A stretch of 64,000 bases of DNA from Palaemon carinicauda (taxonomy: Eukaryota > Arthropoda > Malacostraca > Decapoda > Palaemonidae): the NCBI RefSeq assembly GCF_036898095.1, contig NC_090725.1, positions 202,846,232 through 202,910,231 of the forward strand, given 5' to 3'. Below, one piece after another: positions 20,935 to 33,252 of this stretch. Position numbers and translations under genes: made by a program. Within the stretch, counting starts at the first letter, position 1. Each line of letters begins with the position of its first letter. Below the pieces are notes generated by a model. That model worked only from the letters and a program-made list of their open reading frames with translations. It did no database searches and was not told where the DNA came from.

Positions 20935-21690
20935 TTAATCTTGGGCATGTGGTACAGAGTTCGGCTTGGTTCTTTTAATAAAATACAGAATCTATTGTCT
21001 GATTCCTTTCAGGGAAATGGTTCCTCCATCCTTTCTAATAAACAAAGGTCTATTTAAATAGTTTTCCAGAGTGATAACTGGGCACAGAGATAGATCCTGT
21101 GGGAGTGGGACAATCTTCCAAGGGGACCATCTATTCTGTGGACCCTCATTCTTATGATTTGGTTCTCTAGATAATGCTGAGAGTTCAGATAATCTGGCTC
21201 CTGAGGCTAACCTTATCAAAAATAACGACTTCCTAAGAAGCGCTATATAAGTGCATGAGTCAATATCAGAGTCAGAATCTAGATCAAGGACATCATCTAA
21301 AACCCATGAAACTGCGTGAGGGCGAGTTGCTGGTTTTAGTCTAGTACAGGCTCACGGAACAGACAAAAAATACGAATCTGTAAGATTAAAATTGAACCCG
21401 ATCTGAAATATTTTCTTTAAAGCAGATTTAACCATAGTAATAGTATTATTGGCTAGACCTCTTTCCAAGAAAGTTCTGAAAAAGGTAACTGCCAGATTCG
21501 TAGTCAGCGTTCGAACCTCTGACTCTTCCAGAAATTGGCTAACTTCCTTACATCAGAATCATTTTCCCAAAGGGTAGAATCTCATACCTGACACTAGGGA
21601 CAATGTGTTAAAAGGGTCAATCTCAGCATCTCTTTGTGCTGCAAATCTCAGATAGTCCATAAAGTGAAGGCACTCTGAATCTGTGAGGAA
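20935..21690 (-). pseudogene. Tyrosine recombinase remnant of DIRS-B
   Basis: The best piece (20992-21219) contains SGARLSELSAL with arginine I, NEGPQNRWSPWKIVPL and GGTISLKGIRQ, matching A and H. A deletion joins ALSREPNH directly to KNEGPQNRW. At the HDIR box the His is changed and the frame ends, so the H-x-x-R motif and the catalytic Tyr are gone. Confidence 0.75.
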
Positions 21691-23480
21691 GCAGACACAC
21701 TGTGAAATAGTACCATCCGTGCTAACTTGGTTTGAGAATCTGCCGAGATCGAAGTCCTAGTTCCACCAAGATAGGGAACCAGTTGCATTGGCCAATTGAG
21801 GGTTACGAGGGCAATCCGACCTTTGAAAGTCCTGAGCATGTCCAGGACTTTCAATAGCATGGTTAAAGGTGGAATCAGATAAATCCTACGTCAGTTGTTC
21901 CAATCTATGGACATGCCGTTTGTGACATAGACAAGAGAGTCCAGGTTGGGGGCCACATGACATTGTGGCTTGTGATTGGATTCCGTGGCAAATAGGTCTA
22001 CTTGGGGACCCGGAACCTGTTGGCAGGTCCAGTTAAATGACTTTTTGGCCAAGGACCATTCCGACTCCCGCGGAGGTGTCCTTGGTTGAACATCATCAAC
22101 CCCATTTCTTACTCCCACCAGGTGGCAAAGGTTCCCTGTTGCCACTGAAAAGATAGCTACCATCACTTAATTTACATGACTTGATTTGGAACCTCCCCTG
22201 TTAATGCAGTGGACTATCACTTGGCTGTCTAGAATTAGACTGATTTGTTGTTTCTGTGACGGGGAAAGACCTATTAGAGTCAAGACCATTTCCTTGACTT
22301 CTAAGATACTGATGTTGTCGGAGTGCCACTGTCCACAACCCCTGGACCTATTCGTATTGGGAATATCCTCCTTAAACGCTTAGGGAGTCATCTAAATGGA
22401 CCACCAATGTTGTCGCTGGGAATTGTAAAGGTACTGAGTTTGCTAGGTTTTGACCTTCTTCCATTGTTGTTTGCTAGGTTTTGACCTTCGTCCATTGTTG
22501 AAGTTTTTTCCCCTAGTGTAGGTGGAACCCGAGAAATTTTGACTCGATATTTCTCGTTCTCTTGGATCGCCAAACTCAATTGATATCTTCTATATTGACT
22601 CTCAGTAATGTGTCTGTTACTGAGGGAAACTGAAGTAAACCTAGGACTCTTTCTTGGTTTCTCCGGGTCGTTAGTTTGTCCTTGAGAGATCCTCTTGTGT
22701 TTCTTACTATCTCCATCCTCTTCTGTGGTGGAATCGACCGCTTGTGTGTGGTCAGGATCCATTAAAGACCTAACCACTGGAAGCACGTTGCTGGAGAAAG
22801 ACGGGACTTTTTGAAATTTATTTGGAAATCTAAGTATTCCAGAAATTTTATTACTTAGCCCGACGCCTTGTGGCATTCCTTGACGCTGTTGGCCCAGATA
22901 AACCAACCGTCGAGGTAGGCCACTAACTGTATTCCTTGAATCCTCATCTCTTGGACTACTGTCTCTTCCAACTTAGTGAATAACTTGGTCGCTATGTTGA
23001 GTCCGAATGGCATCACCTTGAAGGTGTAAGCCCGTTTGCCTAGCTTGAATCCTAAGAAAGGACGAAAAAGCCTTGCTATCGGGACATGAAAATAAACGCC
23101 TATAAGATCTATAGAGGTGGTAACGGCCCCACGGGGACAAAAGGTCCTCATCTGTGAGACGGTCAGCATACGGAACTAGCCGCATTGAATATATGTATTC
23201 AAATAGGACAGATCTAGGTTACTCTTCGTTTGTCCGAGTTTTTCTTAGGCACTCTAAACAAACGTGCTTGAAATTTTTAAGCATATTACCTCTTTTATTG
23301 CTTTCTTCAGAAGATCTCCTGTGTAAAGTGTTAAGTCTGACGTAGGAATCTGATAAAAACTGGTTGGTGGAGGGGCCTGATTTCAACCATCTCCACCTCA
23401 GAACTTTCATTACGACGTTGTATGCCAATTGCTGAACGCCCAACGGCTCCGAAAGAGGTACAGCCTTCCTCCTATCTGGG
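21650..23480 (-). pseudogene. RT / RNase H / MT-like remnant of DIRS-B
   Basis: RT fragment at 22855-23169 has KVMPFGLNIA, but the catalytic box reads AYLDGWF, so the second catalytic Asp is replaced by Gly. The stretch at 22388-22850 is scrambled by frameshifts. The RNase H end and MT-like block are at 21891-22166 (VDLFATESNHK, VAPNLDS) and 21648-21860 (MLLKVLDMLRTFKG). Confidence 0.75.
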
Positions 23481-23599
23481 GAGTCCTCTATGCAGGAAGG
23501 CTCCCCTAGCTCTACTACTTCTCGCATGCGTATTATATCTGTGAAACACTCCTTGTGTTTCGAAGGAAGGATGATACGCTGGAGACGCAATAAATGGAG

Positions 23600-25085
23600 T
23601 AGTGGCGGTTGACTTACCCCACACATTGATTTTGTGGCTGGGTTCTTGAGGTGGAAGGCTGGCTCACCTGGGATACTGGCATTGCCTGTAGCACATCCTG
23701 AGCCTGTGGCCCTTGGAAGGACTGAAACTTCCTGCCTCGTGATTGGGGTCCGGTAGGCTCGAATTTTCTTTTTGGAATTAGACCCCACCGGACTCTGAGG
23801 CTTTGGTTGACTCCAGTTGCTTCTCCGAGGGCGCTATTTACCACGTCCTCTGGGAAGAAGTCCGCTCCCCAGATCGAGGCCTTAAGTAACCTGTTAGGCT
23901 CCTGCCTAAAGGAGTCCTCAAGTAAGACGAGCTTCCGGCAAGGGCGACGGACCACTGCAAAGTCATATGTATCACACTGTAGTGCATGAGGCAAAGACTT
24001 TGTCAGGATCTTAAAAAAGTGGCTCCTCTCGTAGACTAACAAAGTCATCTCCGTCATCGTGGCTGAGTTGATAAATCTACCCAGCCTGGTTCTTGCACCG
24101 TATTCTATCTTAACCAGAGAGTCTGGAAGTCCGGGGAGGTGTTCACTAAACTGTGTGGTGGCACAGTCCTAGTACAATACAATGACCCTGCCGTGAGAGG
24201 AGCTGGTGCATCGATCCAGCATTCTTGGCCTCCTGGGAACAACAGGGAAGTTAGTTCCGTCTTCCGTAGTTGCAGCGTGGGCTTGCTTTCCATATCCACC
24301 TGTAAGGTAAGGCCTACTACCTTGGTGGTACAGTACATGGTGTCGGGGTTTGCCCGTCCACCTCGAACATAGTGTATGTATTCTTATGAGGGGTTAACTT
24401 GGTATTGACACAGTCCCACTCATTTAAAGTCCGGACCCAGTCGGACCGAGCTTGCTCGGCGCTCATATCAAGGGAAGATGAATTGTAAACCTGGTGGATA
24501 CCATTCCAAATCTTCTACCGGACGGGGACCACCTCCTGTTATTGTCAACATGCCCTCTGAGAACGGGGCATGAAGAGCCAATCGCCACGGGCCGTTCTAA
24601 ACAATCGCCGGGAGCTTTGACACGTCCGGAACCACAAACTACCGTTGTTGTGGTAGTCCGAACCGCAAGGATTATCTATTATATTTTCCTGATTTTGCAG
24701 TCCCTGGCCCAAACCGTCCCTAGACAGCAGACGATCGGCAATTGGACCAAATTGGGACTGGACTACGCTATGCAACCTTTCCATGAGCTGGCTCGAGAAG
24801 GCCACTGGACCGAAATCAAGTTCCGGCGTCTGCCCCTTTGAGCTTCTTGCTCTTGAGCCCTGATGTGGAGGATTAGACCCTGCCGAGTCCGTCAGTAGCA
24901 TAGAAACCGATGATGGTCTGGTTGGGAGTGGTTTGGGTAGCCTAAAAGGCTTGCCCTCTTTGGGTAGAGCCGACCTCATACGTTGTACCTTAGAGGCCAC
25001 TGAGCATGGCACCCGGCATGAGATCGGCAGACCTCAAGCCCACAGGACTGCTGCAGCACAGCAGTGCATGTTGTCTCCTGACAGC
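23600..25085 (-). pseudogene. gag remnant of DIRS-B
   Basis: The Cys/His domain survives in part near 25000-25075 (EVCRSHAGCHA). It lies behind a CTTACAG that corresponds to the splice acceptor of the other copies. It is followed by linker, then core fragments at 24105-24338 and 23614-24057 (RRPCRKLVLLEDSFRQEPNR, ASIWGADFFPEDVV, VRWGLIPKRKFEP). The exon border and intron seen in copy A are not recognisable because the segment downstream of the Cys/His domain is deleted. Confidence 0.65.
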
Positions 25086-25864
25086 GTACCACCTGTAAGT
25101 CAATTTGATACATGGGTATCATACTTGATTTCGCCGGAAAAAACGGTGACAAATATAGTTAAGTTAAATCCACTGTGGATAGCTCAGCGGAGTCGTATGT
25201 CTATCTTACCGTTTTACAATAGAACCCTAATATTCTGTTTTCCTTCTTCCACCATCTCCTGTCATCCCAAGTATTGCCACACAAAGGTTTGAAACCGGTA
25301 GAAATGGCGGCTGGATTAATCTTGGACCAGTCCACCCTCTCCAGAGAGAAAAATTCCACAATGAAACTTCTCTCAACCTTCCATATCCCTACCGGAGTAG
25401 GATGTACTTATAGATGAATAAAGGTTGGGTCAAGGAGATACAAGGAAACCAGAATTAGAGACACCAATACTGTTGCCGGAATACTTGGTTGGAAGTATGA
25501 ATTCCCACTGATGTAAATCTGGCCCGTAACAATATAAATTCAAGAACTACAAATCTCCGTCTGTAACTCTCTTCGGAACAATCATACCTCAAATATCCTA
25601 TAATATAAGAAATCAACCTATGGGATCAGAACAGAGTAAAAAATTTTATCTGAATCCGATCAAAGAAACATAGTAACTATCTCATGGATACGATTTCAAG
25701 TCATCCCGGCCCTCACGGGGCGGAAGAATATCGAAGATGGGATTCCGGGAATAGAGGGATACGTGATACGTAGCAAGGTTCACACTCAGTCCGGCTCGAC
25801 TGGTGGCCATTCATGACTAACCGAGAAGAGAGCGCTATTTGCATCGACTCACAGATTGTGAGAG

Positions 25865-25925
<61 letters not shown>

Positions 25926-26081
25926 CTGTCTCCCTTCTCTCCTTCTCAGGCCTACTTCCCGAGGTTAGGGTGCGGCAACTAAGAATTCCACCGAGTAAGA
26001 TAATTTGGTATTTGAATATAAAATTAACTTGTGCCGGGAACCCCAGCAGAGATCAAACATGATAAAAGTATATATATAAAT
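25086..26081 (-). other. Leader of DIRS-B, gag-proximal part
   Basis: Non-coding. It holds one copy of the roughly 215-bp leader repeat (25560-25770, with ATACGATTTCAAGTCATC and CGGCCCTCACGGGGCGG) and a (CT)n tract. It is cut at 26081 by DIRS-E and resumes at 33253. Confidence 0.6.
25867..25922. repeat. (CT)n microsatellite
   Basis: About 55 bp of CT in the leader of DIRS-B. Confidence 0.95.
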
Positions 26082-26445
26082 ATTTTTGGGCTCAAGCCAT
26101 GACGTCCTGATGGAAGGTTCCTTCAGTAGCTTCCTAGGGTATATTTAACTACAGTGAATATTCCCAGAGAATTAAAATAAAGGTTATCACAGAATTCTAA
26201 CTTCTGGTGCGAGTACCCTAAAGGTTTCCCTCTAGGATATCGTATATCAACAGGGAACGCATGTATTAACACGCCACATAGCTATCTGCACCCCATATAG
26301 AGTTAACACTTCGATATGGAAAGGTGGCTGAGTAACTGAGGAGCCGTTCCAAAGTTACTCTCATACGTGGCTACTTTTGGTACTCGAGACGTAAACAAAC
26401 GGGCGCCATTGCTATATGACGTCACGTCTGTCCTCATCCTTTCGC
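26082..26445 (+). repeat. Left ITR of DIRS-E
   Basis: Reverse complement of 32862-33252 (shared words: AACGGGCGCCATTGCTA, GTTAACACTTCGATATGG, CACGCCACATAGCTATCTGC). It contains TGACGTCA at 26417-26424. Confidence 0.85.
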
Positions 26446-28815
26446 CTGTAGCTTCTACGCTAAGTCGGATTTTTCCCAAGTGACTTCTTTATCTGCTTAC
26501 ATCGCCGTAATGTCGCAGCCTTCAGCCTCGCCTTCTTTTGGAAAGTTGAGTACCAGGTCCTAGTATTGTTTAAATAAGCTCTGGCCGTAAAGTAACTTCT
26601 AATTTTCTTAAAATATAGTGTTTTGTGGCCGAGCTGTGCCGATACCGGACGCGCCATGTCGGCGTCGCTGTTCACGTTGCATGCCTTATTTAGTTAGCCA
26701 GAACAGCCTTCTCCGGTCCTTTAACTAATTAATATTATTAGTTATTTAGTCTTCATAGCTAGGGAATCATTATATCGTGTTTTAGCGCTCATCAGACTAC
26801 GGTCGCTGTTCAACCCCATACTAGATCGCTAGCTTAGCCCCTAGGCTGGACAGCCTAGTGATTGTTTTCATGCATGATATATATTAGTGTTACTAAGTTA
26901 AGTTATGAAGATTGTGGCATCATTAAACATACTAGTTACTGTGATGTAAGTGTTTTCGCCTTCGGGGACCATATAAGGGACTGAGTTGATTGTGTATCAA
27001 CCCCCTCCTAACCTAATGTAGGAACCCTTGTATTCTCCCTATTCCCCCTGCCTGCGGGTAATTCCCTCTGGGTAGACTTGCTTTCCCTTCTATATAGGGG
27101 GATCTCGTCTACAACCAGAGTCTTTATCGCTTCTCTGCCTACCCTAAGGGAATGAACCCCCCTTAGGGTTGTGCCTGAGACCTTAGGAAGGGCCCTGCCC
27201 TTCCTCCAGTTGCACTTGGTTGGGTTACCCTTCCTCCCTGCAACTAGGGATGTGTCTTTCAGACTTTCCTAGCCTAGGAGTTAGTCCTCCTACTCTAGAT
27301 TAAGCTCTGGGGGTAGACTCTGTCTTATTATAGTTTGAGACTGTACATTAGTACTGTACTTGATCTGGGCTACCTATCCAAGGTTAGGGAGCGTTCTCCC
27401 TTGCCTTGGTGGCCGCTCTCATACAGAGTCTACCCATTTAGAAGGACCCCTTCTTCTCCCTCCCCACTCTATCCCTTTGGTGTAGGCCTGCCTACACACC
27501 TCTGTCCTTGGTCCTACAACTCCTCCCTTGGGTGGAGTGGTAGGGCTAGCCTTGTTCTCCTGCTGAGTTGGCCACTCTGGTACACATACCCTTCATAGCG
27601 TTCTATAAGGGTGGTTGCCGGCGGAGGATTCCCCCTCTTTGAGTGCCCTCTATCCCTCCCTTGGGTTACCTCAGGCCCCCGACCGTCTGCCGGCTCCCTG
27701 CCGCCGGATGTTAGGAGTATCCACTCCTATCATGAGTGCACTCTCTCCGGAGGGATGCCGGAGGGGTATAGGATATTACCCTTTCCATCCCTCCTTACCT
27801 TTTTCTCTTTCTATCTTGGTGCCGGTCCCTTGCCGTCTCTACTGCCAGTGATAACCGCCACTACCTCAGGTGACCTTCATTCATAAGATGCCTTCCCCCT
27901 CTAAGACGTCAGCCTACCGAGTGCCGGAGGCTGCCGCCTTCCGTCGACATACCGCCGACATCCCACCCCTTATATTTACCTAGTAACAGCCGGCCGACTT
28001 TCGGAGTCTGCCGCTCGCATGCCAGCATTGATTGCCGGCAATCTAGGTATACACCCATATATATATATCTCTCTTATGAATTGATCCAAGGCTCACCATG
28101 CCGTCAGCCTTCGGCTGCCGGAGCCGCCGCCTCTGCCGGCAATCCGCCGCTGTGCCGGCGGTCGCCACTGTGGTATTATCCATCTCGGTTGCTCAGTGTG
28201 TCTGCCTTGATGCCTTCCACCCTGCAGGACCAGCCTCCGGTGTCCCGTCGGTCTGCCGGTGCCCCCTCATGAGACACTAAGGGACATGTACCCCTTCCCT
28301 GGCTGCCGGCAACATGCCGGAAGTCAATATGTTGCAGCCAGATAGCCTGGCCACCTCCATATAGGTATTGTTATACCAACCAAAATAGTGGCTATGCTGT
28401 TTGATTGCACATTACAACAATTCCAGCATATTCTGTGTATCTCAGTGCAGTCGATTGCCGGAACCTACATTTACTAAGGGGTTTATCCTATTTTCCCCTC
28501 TCCCCCACGGCTCTGAGTGGTCTCAGACCCTGGTACACTCTGCGGACAATTCCTGTTAAAAGCCTAGCTTGGCTCATCCATACGGATTTCCCTCATTGTG
28601 ACCCTCGGGTCCAAAGGAATTGTCTACGGATAAGGTTACGGTAACCGGCTGGGCGGGATTCACAAGTATGTGTCTATCTACTTCCTTTCCCGCTCATCAA
28701 TCTTGAACATTAATATACTGTACTATTATAGATTAAGTTATTCTTAATTTTAGAGTAATGTAAGTCATTCTTATGCCTTCCATGTACTCATGATCTCTTT
28801 CTTTTACAAGAGGAG
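26446..28815 (+). other. Leader of DIRS-E
   Basis: No supported ORF. The first 300 bp match the leader starts of C and of the foldback (GAAAGTTGAGTA, GGCGTCGCTGTTCACG). From about 27600 to 28470 the sequence is dense in GCCGG/CCGGC words, often paired, for example GCCGGCAACATGCCGG near 28302. It ends in a pyrimidine tract and TTTTACAAG before gag, a 3'-splice-like site. Confidence 0.55.
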
Positions 28816-30770
28816 TACATGAAGTGCGAGAGCAACTTCTGCGGAGTGAAGCGCCCGGACTTCTACGGGCACAAGGCGTGCCGGACCCACGCCCCCTGCG
28901 CCGCCAAGAAAGGCGACCTTAAATTTGGGGACCCGCAAAACTGTACAGTCTGCAAGAGTCTTCTCGTTGAGGCGTTCGACGATCCTCCTACCACGGAGGT
29001 AAGGGACATCGCTAGAGAGAAGCTACGCAAATGGGTGCGTGGTTTCCAAAAGAACGCCACTGGACCGTATCTTCCCAATGAAGACTTGAGGGCTTTGCTT
29101 TTTCCGAAAGCATCCAAGGACTCGGTGGTCCCTCGTGAACAAATTCTCACCGTCCAGATCGTGGTCGAACCCAACGTCGTCATGGCACAGTCCATGCGTG
29201 AGTGCCATCTTGATTCCGACTACGTGGAACGTATGTCGGAGGTGTCTGAAGAGACGGAGAAGAACCTCATGGGCGAGGAGCTCGACTATGAGGAAGATCA
29301 GGTGGAATACCCTGATTCGGAGAACGAGGTCGCTCCTGCTCCCCAAGCAACTCCTGCACCGTCCGAGGAACCTGTTCCTTCGACTTCTGCCACCCCGGAT
29401 CCTCTTCCATCGGCCACTCAAGAGGTCTTCAGAATGCTTGAAGCCCTCATGGACAAGAAGCTGCGCGAGACTCAGAAGCAATTTCAGACGACTCTCGTCG
29501 GCTTCAAACAACCGAAAAAGATTTCGGTTAAGGACCTACCCACCTGCTCGGAAGCTAACCCTTGGAGATACGCCGAGCATATACCAATCACAACTGGCAA
29601 GATCTATATTAATGAAAGGGTTGGCTCTATTTTGTTGGAAGAAGTGGAGTTCTTCCCGAATTTCGAGGCTTATCCGGACTGTTACGTCCGGCTCAGGTCC
29701 GAACCAGCCTCAAAAGAAGAGACCGAACCGAAGGAAGTGATTGTGTTCGATCTCGCGAAGGCCCAAGCTATGTTAGCTCAGGCAGTGAAGAGCCGGGGTT
29801 TCACAAACTCCAAGATGCCGGCGCTGAGTAAGAAGCATCCAACCTTCGTTGCGCCAGCTACTGCGACCTTCCCCTTCATTGAAAAGGCCTTCCAAGCGGT
29901 CATGAAGGCTGTGGAGGAAGGGAAGCCTTGCCCTGCACTGGAGGAGTGCAGACCCTTCTCCATTACTCTTCCCCCCGATGATAGGCACTGGAAAGACATC
30001 CAGTCGACCTTCACGGTAGGAAAACTGGAACCAGATGTGGCCGGTCGTCAATTCAATGAGGACCTCCCACGGCTGAACGATCACCTCCTTCGTAAGGAAC
30101 AGGATACGAAGAAGAGACTCGCCGCTTCGCTGTCCCATCAGGTACAGCTGGAACTCATGGCCGTGGATACCAGAGTCCCGGACTTTTACATGGTCCTTAC
30201 TAAGTCGCACCTGGCGACCGTGACCAAGGACCTATACAGTTTCGCTAGGGCTCGTAGAGCCTGTAGAGAATTCATATTCGCCAGTGCAACGGTGAAACAC
30301 GAACCCCGGAGACTGATTTCCTCCAATATCTGGGGCAAACATCTCTTCCCGTCTACCTTGGTGAAAGAGATATAGTGGACAAAGCTGCTACGGAGAACAG
30401 GAACCTTCTCCATAAGTGGGGCATGTCCCGAAAGAGGAAGTCCTCTCAGGATGATGGCCCTCAGCCTAAGAGGAAATCCTCGAAACCCAGACCCCAGCAA
30501 CGTTAACCGAGACGACAGTTTCCGGGTCCCGCTACTCCCCAAGTGGCTACGCAGCCACAACAGACCTTTCAATTGGTCCCCCAGCCGGTGGTGTCGCAGT
30601 CGCCGGCCTTCACCCCTGCCTATGAGCAACACTCGACTACCTTTCGTCCCAGAGGTAGGGGCTCGGGCAGAGGTTCCGGCAGAGATTCTTCTCGCCGTCC
30701 CTCCAGAAGCAGAGGAGGAAGGGGAGCTAGCGGCCGAGGTGGTAAACCCTCGGGACACCAGAAGCAATGA
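28816..30770 (+). pseudogene. gag-like protein of DIRS-E
   Basis: Starts MKCESNFCG at 28819, shortly after the splice-acceptor-like ACAAG. The Cys/His domain (28822-28965) is spaced C-x4-C-x9-H-x2-C-x2-H-x2-C-x14-C-x2-C. It is followed by KLRKWVRGFQKN, an acidic Pro-rich linker, the core (NPWRYAEHIPITTGK, YPDCYVRL, SKEETEPKEVIVFD), and a second helical half (RRACREFIFASATVKHEPRR, SSNIWGKHLFP). A one-base shift near 30372 stops the 518-codon frame, a TAA follows near 30504, and the RGG-rich tail (30640-30770) is intact in another frame. The core is nearly the same as in copy C, which lacks these breaks. Confidence 0.85.
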
Positions 30771-32499
30771 AGTGCTTCCGGTGGGAGGAAGACTCCGCCA
30801 ATTCCAGGATCGTTGGACCTTCGATCCCTGGGCACACAGCATCGTCAAGAAGGGACTGGGCTGGAGCTGGATTCTACCACCCCCATCCTTCCAGCAATTC
30901 TTCCAACAGTCAACTCCCCTCTTGGAAGAATATGTCCTGGAACTCTTGAATAAGAAGGTGATCAGGAGGGTAAAGTCAATCAGGTTCCAAGGGAGACTCT
31001 TTTGTGTTCCCAAGAAAGACTCAGACAAACTCAGAGTCATTCTAGACTTATCCCCCCTCAACAAGTTCGTTGCGAACAACAAATTCAAGATGCTGACTCT
31101 GCAACAAATAAGGACCCTTCTGCCTCACAGGGCCTACACGGTCTCCATAGACCTGGCGGATGCCTACTCGCACATTCCAATGAATCACTACGCTTCCTCC
31201 TACCTAGGATTTCGACTCCAAAGGAAAAGTTACGCCTTCAGGGCCATGCCCTTCGGGCTCAACGTGGCTCCACGGATCTTCACCAAGGTGGCAGACGCAA
31301 TCGTCCAACAGCTACGTCTTCAGGGCGTCCAAGTGATGGCCTACCTAGACGACTGGCTAGTCTGGTCGACATCGCCCGAAGATTGTCTGAGAGCCTGCAA
31401 CAAAGTCACCCAGTTCCTAAAGCATCTGGGCTTCAAGATAAAGGCCGAAAAATCTCGCCTCTCTCCAGCTCAGAAGTTCCAATGGTTGGGAATCCATTGG
31501 GACCTTCAGTCACACCGCCTTTCCATTCCACAGAAGAAAAGGAAAGAAATAGCAGGGTCTGTCAGAAGGCTTCTAAAATCCAAACGGATCTCAAGATGAC
31601 AACAGGAACAAGTTCTCGGCTCTCTACAGTTCGCCTCTGTGACAAACCCAGTGCTTCGCGCACAGCTAAAGGATGCCGCGGGAGTCTGGAGACGTTTTGC
31701 ATCCATCGCTCGAAGAGACTTCAAGAGACGACTTCCGAACAGACTTCGCTTACTTTTAAAGCCGTGGTTAGAAGCAAAGGCCCTGAAAAGGTCCATCCCT
31801 CTTCAACACCCGCCTCCATCAATCAACATCCACACGGACGCTTCACTGGAGTGTTGGGGAGGTCACTCCCACCAACAACAGGTTCAAGGAACATGGTCTC
31901 ACCTATTCAACACGTTTCACATCAACATCTTGGAGGCCATGACGGTTCTTCTCACCCTGAAGAAACTCTCTCCGCCTCCCTCGATCCACATCCGTCTGAC
32001 TCTGGACAACTCAGTGGTAGTCAGATGTCTCAATCGTCAAGGCTCGAGATCGCCCCAGATAAATCAGGTGCTTCTTCCGATCTTTCGTTTGGCAGAAAGG
32101 AAGAAATGGCACCTGTCTGCAGTTCACCTACAAGGATTCCGCAACGTGACGGCGGACGCTCTATCAAGGACAAGCCCAATAGAGTCGGAATGGTCTCTAG
32201 ACGCAAGATCATTCTCCTTCATCTCTCACCAAGTCCCGGATTTTCAGATCGATCTCTTCGCGACGAGCGACAACAATCAACTTCCTCGATATGTAGCCCC
32301 GTATGAGGACCCCAAGGCAGAAGCAGTGGATGCCATGTCCCTGGATTGGAACAGATGGTCCAGGATATACCTGTTCCCTCCTCCCAACCTTCTGCTGAAA
32401 GTCCTATCCAAACTGAGAACCTTCAAAGGGACAGCGGCCCTAGTGGCTCCCAAGTGGCCCCGAATATTAACTTTTGTCTTGTCTCCGAGTCCAGCGTGA
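30769..32499 (+). pseudogene. RT / RNase H / truncated MT-like ORF of DIRS-E
   Basis: Begins with LPVGGRLRQFQDRW across the gag stop. RT motifs run in order: FQGRLFCVPKK, SIDLADAYSHIP, MPFGLNVAPRIF, AYLDDWLVW (about 31340), FQWLGIHWDL. A TGA at 31597 interrupts just after KSKRISR; the frame continues unchanged on the other side. RNase H follows with HTDASLECWGG (31839), EAMTVLLTL, DNSVVV and ADALSR. The MT-like block runs through IDLFAT and YLFPPPNLLLK to APKWP, then is cut by the deletion that removed the recombinase. All RT and RNase H catalytic residues are present. Confidence 0.85.
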
Positions 32500-32696
32500 T
32501 CTCTCCACCGAGTGAGTAGCTCTTCAATGATCGCTTCGAGATGTCCTATTGTCCACCAGGACTTCCCTGCCAGGGGGACGGGAAGCTAGTTTACCATAGA
32601 CTCTCTGGTAAGGACATGTTCTATAATACTGTTCGAAGCCCTTGGCACTTGGATTAAAAGGGGAAAAAATCCACGATACATTAATTCTCTGGTACA

Positions 32697-32783
32697 CTTC
32701 CATCATGACGTCATGGCTTGAGCCCAAAAAACGGATTTTGAGCGAAGCAAAAAATCTATTTTTGGGTGAGATAGTCCTGATGG
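32697..32783 (+). repeat. ICR of DIRS-E
   Basis: Contains GGCTTGAGCCCAAAAAACGG (complement of the left end) joined to GGATTTTGAGCGAAGC and TATTTTTGGGTGAGATAG (complement of the right end). It includes TGACGTCA at 32706-32713. Confidence 0.8.
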
Positions 32784-32861
32784 ACCCTCCCGTCTATTCT
32801 AGTTATGCAAATTCAGGCCCCTCTCGGACCTACTGTATCGCGGAGATTGGTAGAAGCTGAG

Positions 32862-33252
32862 CTCAGGATGAGGACGGACGTGACGTCATTTAGCAATGGC
32901 GCCCGTTTGTTTACGTCTCGAGTACCAAAAGTAGCCACGGATGAGAGTAACTTTGGAACGGCTCCTCAGTTACTCAGCCACCTTTCCATATCGAAGTGTT
33001 AACTCTATATGGGGTGCAGATAGCTATGTGGCGTGTTAATACATGCATCCCCAGTTGATATACAATATCCTAGAGGGAAACCTTTAGGGTACTTGCACCA
33101 GAAGTTAGAATTCTGTGATAACCTTTAGTTTAATTCTCTGGGAATATCCACTGTAGTTAAATATACCCTAGGAAGCTACTGAAGGAACCTTCCATCAGGA
33201 CGTCATGGCTATCTCACCCAAAAATAGATTTTTTGCTGCGCTCAAAATCCGT
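32862..33252 (+). repeat. Right ITR of DIRS-E
   Basis: Reverse complement of the left ITR. It contains TGACGTCA at 32881-32888. The outer 60 bp include the long terminus (CCCAAAAATAGATTTTTTG) that the left end lacks. Confidence 0.85.

Larger units (their letters stand above)
26082..33252 (+). mobile_element. DIRS-E: family-2 DIRS lacking the recombinase, inserted in DIRS-B
   Basis: Left end TTTTTGGGCTCAAGCC at 26084, right end CTCAAAATCCGTT at 33253, with inverted repeats of about 365 and 390 bp. Leader, gag and RT/RNase H are present, but the sequence goes from the middle of the MT-like block straight to the last 200 bp of the 3' UTR. The tyrosine recombinase is therefore entirely missing. 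Confidence 0.9.

Noticed and set aside
30186..31088. 300-codon minus-strand frame in DIRS-E
   Set aside because: Antisense shadow of gag and RT; no motif and no counterpart supported elsewhere.
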